Origin: Erysipelotrichaceae bacterium
GTDB taxonomy: Bacteria; Bacillota_I; Bacilli_A; Erysipelotrichales; Erysipelotrichaceae
Length of the DNA: 64,000 nt
Assembly (NCBI GenBank): GCA_022772735.1
Contig: JALEZD010000009.1
Location: 1 to 64,000, forward strand
Direction of reading: 5' to 3'
The translations under genes were made by a program, and so were the position numbers. Of the stretch, positions 8,074-16,242 are shown one piece after another (the first letter of the stretch is position 1; the number at the start of each line of letters is the position of its first letter). The notes below the pieces were generated by a model that worked only from the letters and a program-made list of their open reading frames with translations, searched no databases and was not told where the DNA came from.

Positions 8074-9426
8074 ATGAAAATTGTCATTATGGGTGCTGGT
8101 AAAGTTGGTGAATTACTTTGTAGAGATTTATCACTTGAAAATCACGATATTATTCTTATAGAAAAAGATGAAACAAGGCTTACAAAAATATTAAATCATT
8201 CTGATGTCAATGCAATTTTAGGTAATGGAGCATCATATGAAATACAAAAAGAGGCACAAATTGATAAAGCAGATATTTTTATTGCGGTTACTGAAAATGA
8301 TGAATTAAATATGATTGCTTGTGTTTTAGCAAAGAAATTAGGTTCAAAACAAACTATCGCAAGAGTTAGAAATCCTGAATATGCAGAACCTTCTGAATTA
8401 ATGAAAAACACTATGGGAATATCATTGTTGATTAATCCTGAAAAACAAGCAGCACAAAGATGTGTTCAATTATTAGAATTTCCCCAAGCTGATTCTTTTG
8501 AATGTTTTACAAGTAATAAAGCACCAATTGTTGAACTTAGAGTAAATCAAAATTTTAAATTAGTGGGTAAGTCATTGGTTGAGTTTAGAGCAACATATAA
8601 AAATCTAATTGTATGTGCAGTGTCAAAAAACAATAATATTGAAATTCCAAATGGGAATCATATTATCGAAGTAAATAGCCATTTATTTGTTACTGGTCCA
8701 CTTAGTGAGCTAGAAAAACTTTACAAAGATAATGGTCAAAAGAACAGCAAAATTAGATCTATTTTTATTATCGGTGGAAGTTTAGTTTCACAATATTTAA
8801 TAAAAGCCTTTGAAAAATCAAATGTTGATATAAAATTAGTTGAAATTGATTTTAAAAAAGCAAAATATTTAAGCCAAAAATATCCACATATTGAAGTTAT
8901 TCAAGCTGATGGAACAAGTATGGATGACTTGGTTGAACAAGGTGTACAAGGATATGATGCATTACTTGCATTAACAGGTATAGATGAAGAAAATATTATA
9001 ATTTCAATGGTTGGTAAGTCTTTAGGAATTAAAAAAACACTTACAAAAATTAATAGAAGAGAGCTTATTGATATTGTTGACTCAGTTGGTTTACAATCAA
9101 TAATCACTCCTAAAAGAATAATTGCCGATAAAATATTACAATATGTACGAGCATTAGATAATTCTCAAGGTTCAAGTGTTGAAGCATTATATAGAATTGC
9201 AGATGACAAAATTGAAGCTTTACAATTTAAAGTTGGTGAAAAATCTAGAATGACTTTTCAGCCTATTAAAGATTTAAAATTGGCAAAAAATGTACTTATT
9301 GCATATATTGTTAGAAAAGGTAAAGTAATATTTCCAACAGGTAATGATAGAGTATATCCTGATGATAGAGTTGTTTTATTTTCAAATAATGTTCATTTAA
9401 GAGATTTGGATGAGATTGTACTATGA
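8074..9426 (+). CDS. trkA: Trk potassium uptake regulatory subunit TrkA
   Basis: The 450-residue protein has two tandem RCK units. The first begins with the NAD(H)-binding loop MGAGKVGELL (7-16) and is followed by an RCK_C domain (about 140-225). The second begins at about 228 with a degenerate nucleotide loop (IIGGSLVSQY), followed by another RCK_C domain. The two-unit length is that of TrkA rather than the shorter KtrA. It forms the cytoplasmic nucleotide-gated ring of a potassium transporter. Its stop codon overlaps the start of trkH by four bases, so the two are translated together. A GAGGGG site precedes the ATG. Confidence 0.95.
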   Translation: MKIVIMGAGKVGELLCRDLSLENHDIILIEKDETRLTKILNHSDVNAILGNGASYEIQKEAQIDKADIFIAVTENDELNMIACVLAKKLGSKQTIARVRNPEYAEPSELMKNTMGISLLINPEKQAAQRCVQLLEFPQADSFECFTSNKAPIVELRVNQNFKLVGKSLVEFRATYKNLIVCAVSKNNNIEIPNGNHIIEVNSHLFVTGPLSELEKLYKDNGQKNSKIRSIFIIGGSLVSQYLIKAFEKSNVDIKLVEIDFKKAKYLSQKYPHIEVIQADGTSMDDLVEQGVQGYDALLALTGIDEENIIISMVGKSLGIKKTLTKINRRELIDIVDSVGLQSIITPKRIIADKILQYVRALDNSQGSSVEALYRIADDKIEALQFKVGEKSRMTFQPIKDLKLAKNVLIAYIVRKGKVIFPTGNDRVYPDDRVVLFSNNVHLRDLDEIVL

Positions 9427-10871
9427 ATAAAAAAATGATTATTAAGACGATAGGAAGAATTTTACTTGTCGAGGCATTTTTGTTGTGTTTTCCACTTATT
9501 ATTAGTTTGATTTATAGAGAAAGTTTAAAAAATGTATTTGCGTTTTTAATTACAATCATAATTTTATTGGTTATTGGAGGTTTGTTTAGTTCTATTAAAG
9601 TAAAGAAAAGAAACTTCTATGCAAAAGAAGGGTTAGTAATTGTTGCGCTCATATGGATATTACTTAGCTTTTTTGGTGGATTACCACTTTATTTTTCAAG
9701 AGAATATAAAAGTTTAGTAGATACTTTTTTTGAGATAAGTTCAGGTTTTACTACTACAGGGGCAAGTGTTGCGACAAATGTTGAAGGTTTATCACATTCT
9801 ATCTTGTTTTGGAGATCATTCACTCATTTAATTGGTGGAATGGGAGTATTAGTTTTTGCGCTTGCAATAATGCCTCAAATCAATGAAGATAGCATTTATT
9901 TAATGAAAGCTGAAGTTCCCGGTCCAGTTTTTGGTAAGTTGGTTTCAAAAATGGGAGATACGGCAAGAATATTGTATGCGATATATTTAGTTATGACAGT
10001 AGTATTAATATTTTTGTTGTGGATTGCAGGAATGCCTTTTTTTGATAGTATGTTACATGCATTTGGTACTGCAGGGACAGGAGGTTTTGGTATAAAGAAT
10101 ACATCTGTTGCATTCTATAATAACCCACTTGTCGAGCATATTATTGCATGGGGAATGCTAATATTTGGAGTTAATTTTAACTTATACTATTTTATATTAA
10201 TTGGTAAAATTAAAGATTTCTTTAAAAATGAAGAACTTAAATGGTATATAGGTATAATGTTTTTTGCAGTATTTTTAATTATGGCAAACGTTTATTTTAT
10301 GTATCCAAATATTTCCGAAAATTTTAGAAATGTATTTTTTACAGTTTCTTCTGTGATGACAACAACGGGCTATTCTACTGCGGATTTTAATAACTGGCCA
10401 TTATTTTCCCACATTATACTTTTAATTTTAATGTTTATTGGGGGATGTGCTGGTTCAACTGCTGGTGGAATTAAAGTTGCAAGAGTTGCGACTTCATTAA
10501 AATCATCATTGTCAGAAATAAAGAGAGTTAGAAATCCAAAGCAGGTTGTTACTGCAAGATTCGATGGTAAGGTTTTGGATAATCAAATATTAAAATCTTT
10601 ATCAAACTATTATTTTATCTACATATTTTTATTTATATTTTTGATGCTTATTGTTTCTTTTGATACTCCTGATTTTATATCTGCATTCTCATCTGTCGCA
10701 GCTACATTTAATAATATAGGACCAGGGTTGGGTATGGTTGGACCTTCTTCATCATATGCAGAATTATCTAATATAAGTAAGGTTGCATTATCATTTGGTA
10801 TGATTGCTGGAAGACTTGAAATATTGCCAATAATGATTTTATTTTCAATTGGTACATGGAAAAAAGCATAG
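9423..10871 (+). CDS. trkH: Trk potassium transporter membrane subunit TrkH
   Basis: The 482-residue integral membrane protein has the fourfold membrane-pore-membrane plan of the TrkH/KtrB superfamily. The selectivity segments are visible as TTTGAS, GTGGFG, TTTGYS and NNIGPG. It conducts K+ into the cell under control of TrkA, encoded immediately upstream with an ATGA overlap. A possible hairpin (TGTAAA with TTTACA, about 10873-10894) follows its stop. Confidence 0.95.
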   Translation: MNKKMIIKTIGRILLVEAFLLCFPLIISLIYRESLKNVFAFLITIIILLVIGGLFSSIKVKKRNFYAKEGLVIVALIWILLSFFGGLPLYFSREYKSLVDTFFEISSGFTTTGASVATNVEGLSHSILFWRSFTHLIGGMGVLVFALAIMPQINEDSIYLMKAEVPGPVFGKLVSKMGDTARILYAIYLVMTVVLIFLLWIAGMPFFDSMLHAFGTAGTGGFGIKNTSVAFYNNPLVEHIIAWGMLIFGVNFNLYYFILIGKIKDFFKNEELKWYIGIMFFAVFLIMANVYFMYPNISENFRNVFFTVSSVMTTTGYSTADFNNWPLFSHIILLILMFIGGCAGSTAGGIKVARVATSLKSSLSEIKRVRNPKQVVTARFDGKVLDNQILKSLSNYYFIYIFLFIFLMLIVSFDTPDFISAFSSVAATFNNIGPGLGMVGPSSSYAELSNISKVALSFGMIAGRLEILPIMILFSIGTWKKA

Positions 10872-10902
10872 ATGTAAATATTCATGTTTTTACATTCAAA
10901 AA

Positions 10903-10930
10903 ATTGATACAAAGTATAGAGCATTATAAT
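10903..10930 (+). promoter_or_regulatory. Candidate promoter of the NADH oxidase gene
   Basis: TTGATA at 10904-10909 and TATAAT at 10925-10930 are 15 bases apart, slightly short, about 50 bases before the nox start. This suggests the oxidase gene is transcribed apart from trkAH. Confidence 0.45.
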
Positions 10931-10981
10931 TGCCTTTTGTGAATAGAATAACTATGATTGAGTTATAATGGAGGGACAATT

Positions 10982-12322
10982 ATGGCAAAAATTATTCAAA
11001 TAGGTGCAAATCATGCTGGAACAGCTTGCGCAAACACAATTCTTAGTTATCCAAATAATGAATTAACAATTTATGACAAAAACAGCAATATTTCTTTTTT
11101 AGGTTGTGGAATGGCTTTGTGGATTGGAAAACAAATTAATAGTGGTGATGGTTTATTTTATCAAAAGCCAGAAGATTTTGAGAAGAAAGGTGCAAAAGTT
11201 CATCTTGAAAGTGAAGTAATCGATGTTGATTATGATAATAAAAAAGTAAAAGTTAGACTTAAAGATGGAAATATTATTGAAGATAGTTATGATAAGCTTG
11301 TGTTAGCTACAGGTAGTATTCCAAATAAACCTAGAATAAAAGGTATTGATTTAGAAAATGTTCAAATGGTTAAGTTGTATCAAAACGCAAAAGAAGTAAT
11401 TGATAAGCTAAAAGATAACGATTATAAAAGAGTTGTTGTTTTAGGTGGCGGTTATATTGGTATAGAGCTTGCAGAAGCATTTGAAAGATTAAATAAAGAA
11501 GTAACATTAATTGACATGGAAAAACATATATTAAATGGGTACTTTGATACTGAATTTTCTGATGAAATGTTAAATGTTATGAAAAACCATGGCATAAAAT
11601 TTGTATTAGGAGAAGCTGTTGAAGAAATATTAGGTGAAACAAAAGTTACTGGAGTTAAAACAAGTAATGGTGTTTATGAAGCTGACATGGTAATTTGTGC
11701 GATTGGCTTTCATCCAAATAGTTCATTAGGTAAAGAACATTTAGAAAAATATAGAAATGGAGCTTATTTAGTAAACAAAAAACAACAAACTTCTGATAAA
11801 GATGTTTATGCGATTGGAGATTGTGCAACTATATATGACAATGCTAGAGATAGAGTAAATTATATTGCGCTTGCGACAAATGCGGTTAGAAGTGGGTTAA
11901 TTGCTGGTCATAATATTTGTGGAACTGAAGTTGAGACAGTTGGAGTTCAAGGTTCTAGTGCATTAATGATTTATGATTACAAATTAGTTTGTACAGGTAT
12001 GAGTGTTGCATCTGCATTAAAAGAAGGTGTAGAAGTTGATTATCAAGATTTTGAAGATACTCAAAAACCTGCATTTATGGAAGTTGACAATCCAAAAGTT
12101 AAAATAAGAATAGTTTATAGAAAGAGTGACAAAGTAATTATTGGTTGTCAATTGGCTTCTAATTATGATATGTCATCAGCAATCCACTTATTTTCACTTG
12201 CGATTCAAAAGAAAGTTACAATTGGTGAATTAGCACTTTGTGATATATTCTTTATGCCACATTTTAATCAACCATATAACTACATTACAATGGCTGCATA
12301 TAGTGCACTATTAAAAGGATAA
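10982..12322 (+). CDS. nox: Water-forming NADH oxidase (Nox-2 type)
   Basis: The 446-residue FAD/NAD disulfide-reductase-fold protein carries the single redox cysteine in SFLGCGMALWIG (about residue 43), characteristic of Streptococcus-type H2O-forming NADH oxidases. It also has an NAD loop at VVLGGGYIGIELAEAF (about 151-166) and the FAD-binding VYAIGDCATI (about 275-284). It would reduce O2 to water with NADH, regenerating NAD+ and removing oxygen in a fermentative cell. The frame is open from 10958, but GGAGGG before the ATG at 10982 fixes the start. A CoA-disulfide reductase is the main alternative. Confidence 0.92.
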   Translation: MAKIIQIGANHAGTACANTILSYPNNELTIYDKNSNISFLGCGMALWIGKQINSGDGLFYQKPEDFEKKGAKVHLESEVIDVDYDNKKVKVRLKDGNIIEDSYDKLVLATGSIPNKPRIKGIDLENVQMVKLYQNAKEVIDKLKDNDYKRVVVLGGGYIGIELAEAFERLNKEVTLIDMEKHILNGYFDTEFSDEMLNVMKNHGIKFVLGEAVEEILGETKVTGVKTSNGVYEADMVICAIGFHPNSSLGKEHLEKYRNGAYLVNKKQQTSDKDVYAIGDCATIYDNARDRVNYIALATNAVRSGLIAGHNICGTEVETVGVQGSSALMIYDYKLVCTGMSVASALKEGVEVDYQDFEDTQKPAFMEVDNPKVKIRIVYRKSDKVIIGCQLASNYDMSSAIHLFSLAIQKKVTIGELALCDIFFMPHFNQPYNYITMAAYSALLKG

Positions 12323-12429
12323 AAATTCTTAAATATTATAATTTATTTATAATAAACAGTATGATATATCAGTTATATAAAGAGTGTTTCATTAAAATCA
12401 AACTGTAATGCATCCTGCTAATGATTAAA

Positions 12430-12457
12430 CTAAAAGACAGATTAATTCTGTCTTTTT
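12430..12457. terminator. Bidirectional terminator between nox and a lipoprotein gene
   Basis: AAAAGACAG pairs with CTGTCTTTT around ATTAATT and continues into T residues. The stop codon of the minus-strand lipoprotein gene lies in the loop, so this hairpin can end both convergent transcripts. Confidence 0.85.
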
Positions 12458-13119
12458 AGTGTATAAAAAATTCTATTAGAATACCAATAATTTCCTATAA
12501 TTGGATATAAAATCAAATTATTTTGATTGTCAATTTCATAATAATACAGTGGAAATTCTGAAATTAATGAATTTTCTAGAAGGATAATATTTTTATCCAA
12601 TTGAGTAATATGTATACCTTCTTCTCTTTGTGGCTTTATTGTCAAATCTGTATCTATTTTATTATTTTCTACATCTATATTAAATATATGATTATTATAT
12701 GAATATGTACCATTCAAACTTGAATTCAGTTCCATATTGGTTTCTTTAATTAATTCTATTGATCCAATTTTTTTATTATTTTCTAATACATTATTAATTA
12801 TCAAATTTCCATTTTTAGATATTTCAATTTTAGAGTTATTTATAGTATAGTTTTCTGAATCATAATAATATGGTGTCCCAAAAATTTTATCCATATGTGA
12901 ATGTGGATAAAATTCATATGTAATTAAAACATATGTATTAATCATTTCATCTAAAAAGTATATTTTGCAAAATCTATTTTCATCTTTAATTATTTTACAT
13001 ACATACCCCTTATTATACATAGAACTTACACCTATAGGAAAGTTTGACTCAATTTTTACAGGTAGAGTACAACTACAACATATAATTAATCCCAAAAAAA
13101 ATAAAAAACTTTTTTTCAT
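12442..13119 (-). CDS. Putative lipoprotein, function unknown
   Basis: The 225-residue protein starts with Lys-Lys and a hydrophobic run ending in CCSC (about residues 14-17), a poor but possible lipobox; otherwise it would be a secreted protein. The rest is rich in Asn, Ile and Tyr and looks beta-rich, with no family I recognise. AGGAGGTATC before the ATG supports the start. Its upstream region resembles the repeat preceding the lipoprotein gene at 273, suggesting common control. It converges with nox and shares a terminator with it. Confidence 0.75.
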   Translation of the reverse strand: MKKSFLFFLGLIICCSCTLPVKIESNFPIGVSSMYNKGYVCKIIKDENRFCKIYFLDEMINTYVLITYEFYPHSHMDKIFGTPYYYDSENYTINNSKIEISKNGNLIINNVLENNKKIGSIELIKETNMELNSSLNGTYSYNNHIFNIDVENNKIDTDLTIKPQREEGIHITQLDKNIILLENSLISEFPLYYYEIDNQNNLILYPIIGNYWYSNRIFYTLKRQN

Positions 13120-13130
13120 AGATACCTCCT

Positions 13131-13190
13131 AAATAAAACATATCGTCTTCTAATTGTTCAAAGTATTTAATAATAGCATTATATCAATAT
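13131..13190. repeat. Copy C (diverged) of lipoprotein-upstream repeat
   Basis: This segment aligns with 949-1020. It shares AACAT-TCGT-TTCT blocks and then a conserved TATTT-ATAATAG-ATT-TATC string, with several substitutions and small gaps. It lies 12 bases upstream of the lipoprotein start on the minus strand, the same placement as copy B. Confidence 0.5.
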
Positions 13191-13230
13191 AAAATAAGTA
13201 TAGGAAATATTTGAATGTCTAATAATAAAA

Positions 13231-13262
13231 ACCTCTAGATTTGTCTAACAATTCTAGAGGTA
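13231..13262 (-). terminator. Strong terminator of the orphan EIIC operon
   Basis: ACCTCTAGA pairs perfectly with TCTAGAGGT, with an inner TTGT/ACAA stem. On the minus strand it is followed by TTTTTATT. It lies 12 bases past the stop of the gene at 13274. Confidence 0.9.
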
Positions 13263-13273
13263 AACTATTTTAT

Positions 13274-14176
13274 TTATCTATTAATTGATCTTGCAAGCAT
13301 TGAAACCGTATGTCTTAATCCTCTAAGAGTAACGCTCATTGCAAATATGTTTTCAAATGGTGCTAATCCACCATATCCAGCATCACCAATGTGTTGAATA
13401 TCAACACCACATATCTTATTTCTAAGTGCGATATTTCTTATTGTTTCAACATCAGAACCTTCTTGGCTTGTTCCAATTGCGCTCATAACTAATGCTCCAT
13501 GTTTATGTGCATAGTCAACAGCTTTTTTAAGTTCTTTATCTGTAAATCCTGGAACAGTTCCAACTGCAGGAACAAGAATTACATCTGCACCTTCTTCGAT
13601 AAATCCTTTAATTGCATCTTCACTAACTACGGGTTCATCTACTCCAGCACCGTGCATTTTACCTGCAATAATTAAACCAGAGAAATGCTCTTTCGCAAGT
13701 TTAATAGTATTTTTAATTGATTCGTTAGTAACTCCAGCCCCTGGATTACCAGTAAAGCATACAAAGTCCATTCCAAGTCTTTCAATTTCTTTTATTGTTT
13801 CAACACTAGCTTGTCTACCTTCAGAAATTAAAATTCTTTCTTCAGCCATTTTTGCTGTTAAATCAACAGGTTCAAGATTTACACCAATTGGTCTACCAAC
13901 TAAATGATGTAATTCTTTAACAAAGTTATTGTATTCTCTTTTTTCCAATCCTTTAATATCAGGTTTTAATACATCTACACCATTTAGAAGAATTAAGTCT
14001 GCGCCAGCACTTCTAGCAATTTCAGAGTTAGTGATGTCTCCAATAAATGATTGTCTAATTGCAACATTTTCTGAACATATTACACGACCTTCACTAGCTT
14101 TAATGCTTTGTTTTAATTCGGCAGCGCTCATTTCTAGAATTTCAGAAGCATTTGCACTTATAAATCTTTTTACCAT
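13274..14176 (-). CDS. TIM-barrel-like protein linked to a PTS permease
   Basis: The 300-residue cytoplasmic protein has the alternating strand-loop pattern of a TIM barrel, with conserved-looking segments AGADLILLNGVD (about 58-69), DFVCFTGNPGAGV (about 136-148), IIAGKMHGAG (about 169-178) and DVILVPAVGTVPG (about 198-210). From memory it resembles a family of unknown function (DUF7916-like, distantly similar to PEP-mutase/BtpA barrels) found beside PTS genes. I cannot name a reaction. It lies three bases downstream of the EIIC gene and must be cotranscribed, so it likely handles the imported sugar phosphate or a derivative. It is last before a terminator. Confidence 0.75.
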   Translation of the reverse strand: MVKRFISANASEILEMSAAELKQSIKASEGRVICSENVAIRQSFIGDITNSEIARSAGADLILLNGVDVLKPDIKGLEKREYNNFVKELHHLVGRPIGVNLEPVDLTAKMAEERILISEGRQASVETIKEIERLGMDFVCFTGNPGAGVTNESIKNTIKLAKEHFSGLIIAGKMHGAGVDEPVVSEDAIKGFIEEGADVILVPAVGTVPGFTDKELKKAVDYAHKHGALVMSAIGTSQEGSDVETIRNIALRNKICGVDIQHIGDAGYGGLAPFENIFAMSVTLRGLRHTVSMLARSINR

Positions 14177-14179
14177 TGA

Positions 14180-15466
14180 CTATCTTTCTCCACTTTCATC
14201 TTTTAAGTTTTGTTTTTCTACCATCATATAGAATACATAGTAGATAACTATATCAACAACTAAACATACAGCTTGAAGTATTGAACCTTTTATTGAACCA
14301 GTTGCTAAAAAACCACTAAGAATTGGAGGCATTGTCCATGGAATTGAAGCACCTATTGTTAATGGAACAATACCAGTTGACATTGCAAAATAACAAATTA
14401 CAGCATTAACCATAGGAACAATAATAAATGGAATTAATAATGCAACGTTCATAACGATTGGAATACCAAACATTGCAGGTTCATTAATATTAAAGATACC
14501 TGGAGTTAAAGTTAGTGGAGCCATAGTTTTTGTGATTTTACTTGATTTTTTACTTCTAGCAATTAATGCAAGAACAATAACTAATCCAAGAGTAGCTCCT
14601 CCACCACCCATCCAAACAAAGTTATCCATAAATGGAGAAGTAATAATGTTAGGTAGAGCTTGACCAGCTTCATTTGCAAGTCTATTAGCATCAGTATTCA
14701 TTAACCAAATTGGTCCCATAACACTTCCAACAACACTACCACCATGAATTCCACAGAACCAGAATAAACTGTTTAAAGCAACAGCGATTAAAGTACCAAA
14801 TAATGAACCACCTAAGAATCCTAAAGGTTTACCTAATACAGCCATAATAATTTGATGTATATGTTCAAATGCTGATAAATCAATTAACGCATATACTATT
14901 AACCATAAAGAAATAATAACAATACCAGGAATCAATGCACTAAAACTTTTAGCAACTGCTGGTGGAACAGAATCAGGCAAAGTTATTTTTATATTATTTT
15001 TAATAAACCATGTAAAAATTGAAGCATTAATTAAAGCTAAAATAATAGCAACAAACAATCCTTTACTACCTAGATAAGTAACAGGGAATCCGCTTCCACC
15101 TACTTCAGCTTTGATAAATGGAGTAACTGTAATATATGCAGATAAGTTTATTACCCCTGCAGACACACCATCAACACCATTGTTTTTCGCAAGACTTCTT
15201 GCAATCGCAAAACTTGCAACTAAACCTGTTAAACCAAACGAACTGCTTACACCTTTCCATAGATATGTTGATATACCAGCATTATCTAAGAAAGCACCCC
15301 ATGCATCAATAGGGAAGCTGGCAATAATCATAAATATTGATCCAGCAATAATTAATGGGATATTGATTGCTAATCCATCCTTAATCGCAATCAAGTACTT
15401 GTTACCCGCAAGGGCACTAGCTATTGGAAGAATTTTTTCTTCAATAAAACTACTTTTGTTCGACAT
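14180..15466 (-). CDS. PTS EIIC permease, lactose/cellobiose family
   Basis: The 428-residue membrane protein has about ten hydrophobic helices and the family signatures CGIHGGSVVG (about 242-251) and NINEPAMFGIP (about 332-342), which form the sugar site in CelB/ChbC-type permeases. It should transport and phosphorylate a beta-glucoside, chitobiose or related sugar. No EIIA or EIIB gene adjoins it, so it must borrow these from elsewhere in the genome. It begins with AGGAGG six to nine bases before the ATG and is preceded by a cre-like site. Cotranscribed with the barrel protein at 13274. Confidence 0.88.
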   Translation of the reverse strand: MSNKSSFIEEKILPIASALAGNKYLIAIKDGLAINIPLIIAGSIFMIIASFPIDAWGAFLDNAGISTYLWKGVSSSFGLTGLVASFAIARSLAKNNGVDGVSAGVINLSAYITVTPFIKAEVGGSGFPVTYLGSKGLFVAIILALINASIFTWFIKNNIKITLPDSVPPAVAKSFSALIPGIVIISLWLIVYALIDLSAFEHIHQIIMAVLGKPLGFLGGSLFGTLIAVALNSLFWFCGIHGGSVVGSVMGPIWLMNTDANRLANEAGQALPNIITSPFMDNFVWMGGGGATLGLVIVLALIARSKKSSKITKTMAPLTLTPGIFNINEPAMFGIPIVMNVALLIPFIIVPMVNAVICYFAMSTGIVPLTIGASIPWTMPPILSGFLATGSIKGSILQAVCLVVDIVIYYVFYMMVEKQNLKDESGER

Positions 15467-15540
15467 TTTATCCTCCTTATTAATTTAATTTGTCTAAAGC
15501 ACTTTTTATTTAATAAAGATTATATTATGAAAACAACTCT

Positions 15541-15556
15541 TTGTAAACGATTACAA
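15541..15556. promoter_or_regulatory. Catabolite-responsive element (cre)-like site
   Basis: TTGTAAACGATTACA fits the CcpA consensus WTGNAANCGNWNNCW at every position and lies about 75 bases upstream of the EIIC start on the minus strand, between it and yigZ. CcpA control of the sugar operon is inferred from the match. Confidence 0.65.
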
Positions 15557-15564
15557 TAGATTAG

Positions 15565-16185
15565 TTAGTAAAAATTTTCACTTATTTCTATCATTTTGTT
15601 TTCTAAAAATAGGATGTCAACTTTACCGTTTGTATATTCAATTAGCTTATTTTTTATATTTTCATCAAACGATTGAAACTTAAAAATAACATCTAAATCG
15701 TAAATTCTATCCATTATAATTGCATTTTGATTTAAAAAATATTCTATTTTACTAACCATATTATAAGGAACATTTATTTGATAAATATTTACAGGTATTA
15801 ACTTTAGTTTTTCTACTTTATTAATGGCCTCACTTACAGAATTTGAATAAGCTCTTATTAGTCCTCCAGCTCCAAGTTTTATGCCTCCAAAATATCTAAC
15901 TACACAAACACATATTTTTTCTATATTCATCTTTTTTATTGTTTCAAGCATTGGTATTCCTGCAGTTCCTTTTGGTTCACCATCATCATTAGACTTTTGA
16001 TAATTGTCATCAATATAATATGCAGTACATACATGTGTAGCATCGTAATGTTTTTTTCTTATTTCATTAATAAAAGTTTTTGCACTTTCTTCATCATCAC
16101 ATCTTCTTAAATAACAAATAAAAGTAGATTTTTCTATTTGTATTGTATTTGAAAATTCATTTTTAATTCTTAATTTAGTATTCAT
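15565..16185 (-). CDS. yigZ: YigZ/IMPACT family protein (UPF0029)
   Basis: The 206-residue protein begins with the UPF0029 domain. Visible signatures are KSTFICYLRRCDDEESA (about 18-34), DDGEPKGTAG (about 66-75) and VVRYFGGIKLGAGGLIRAYS (about 93-112). A C-terminal DUF1949-like domain follows. The family is widespread and is thought to act in translation regulation or stress, but the bacterial function is not settled. It diverges from mutS, with only 57 bases between the starts. Confidence 0.93.
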   Translation of the reverse strand: MNTKLRIKNEFSNTIQIEKSTFICYLRRCDDEESAKTFINEIRKKHYDATHVCTAYYIDDNYQKSNDDGEPKGTAGIPMLETIKKMNIEKICVCVVRYFGGIKLGAGGLIRAYSNSVSEAINKVEKLKLIPVNIYQINVPYNMVSKIEYFLNQNAIIMDRIYDLDVIFKFQSFDENIKNKLIEYTNGKVDILFLENKMIEISENFY

Positions 16186-16212
16186 AGTTTTTATTATAGC
16201 TTAAAAATGATG

Positions 16213-16218
16213 TATAAT
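16213..16218 (+). promoter_or_regulatory. -10 hexamer of the mutS operon
   Basis: TATAAT lies 24 bases before the mutS ATG in the short divergent space with yigZ. The -35 is not distinct. The mutS ribosome binding site AAGGGGAG follows. Confidence 0.5.
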
Positions 16219-16242
16219 AAAACCACTTGAAGGGGAGAAAAT

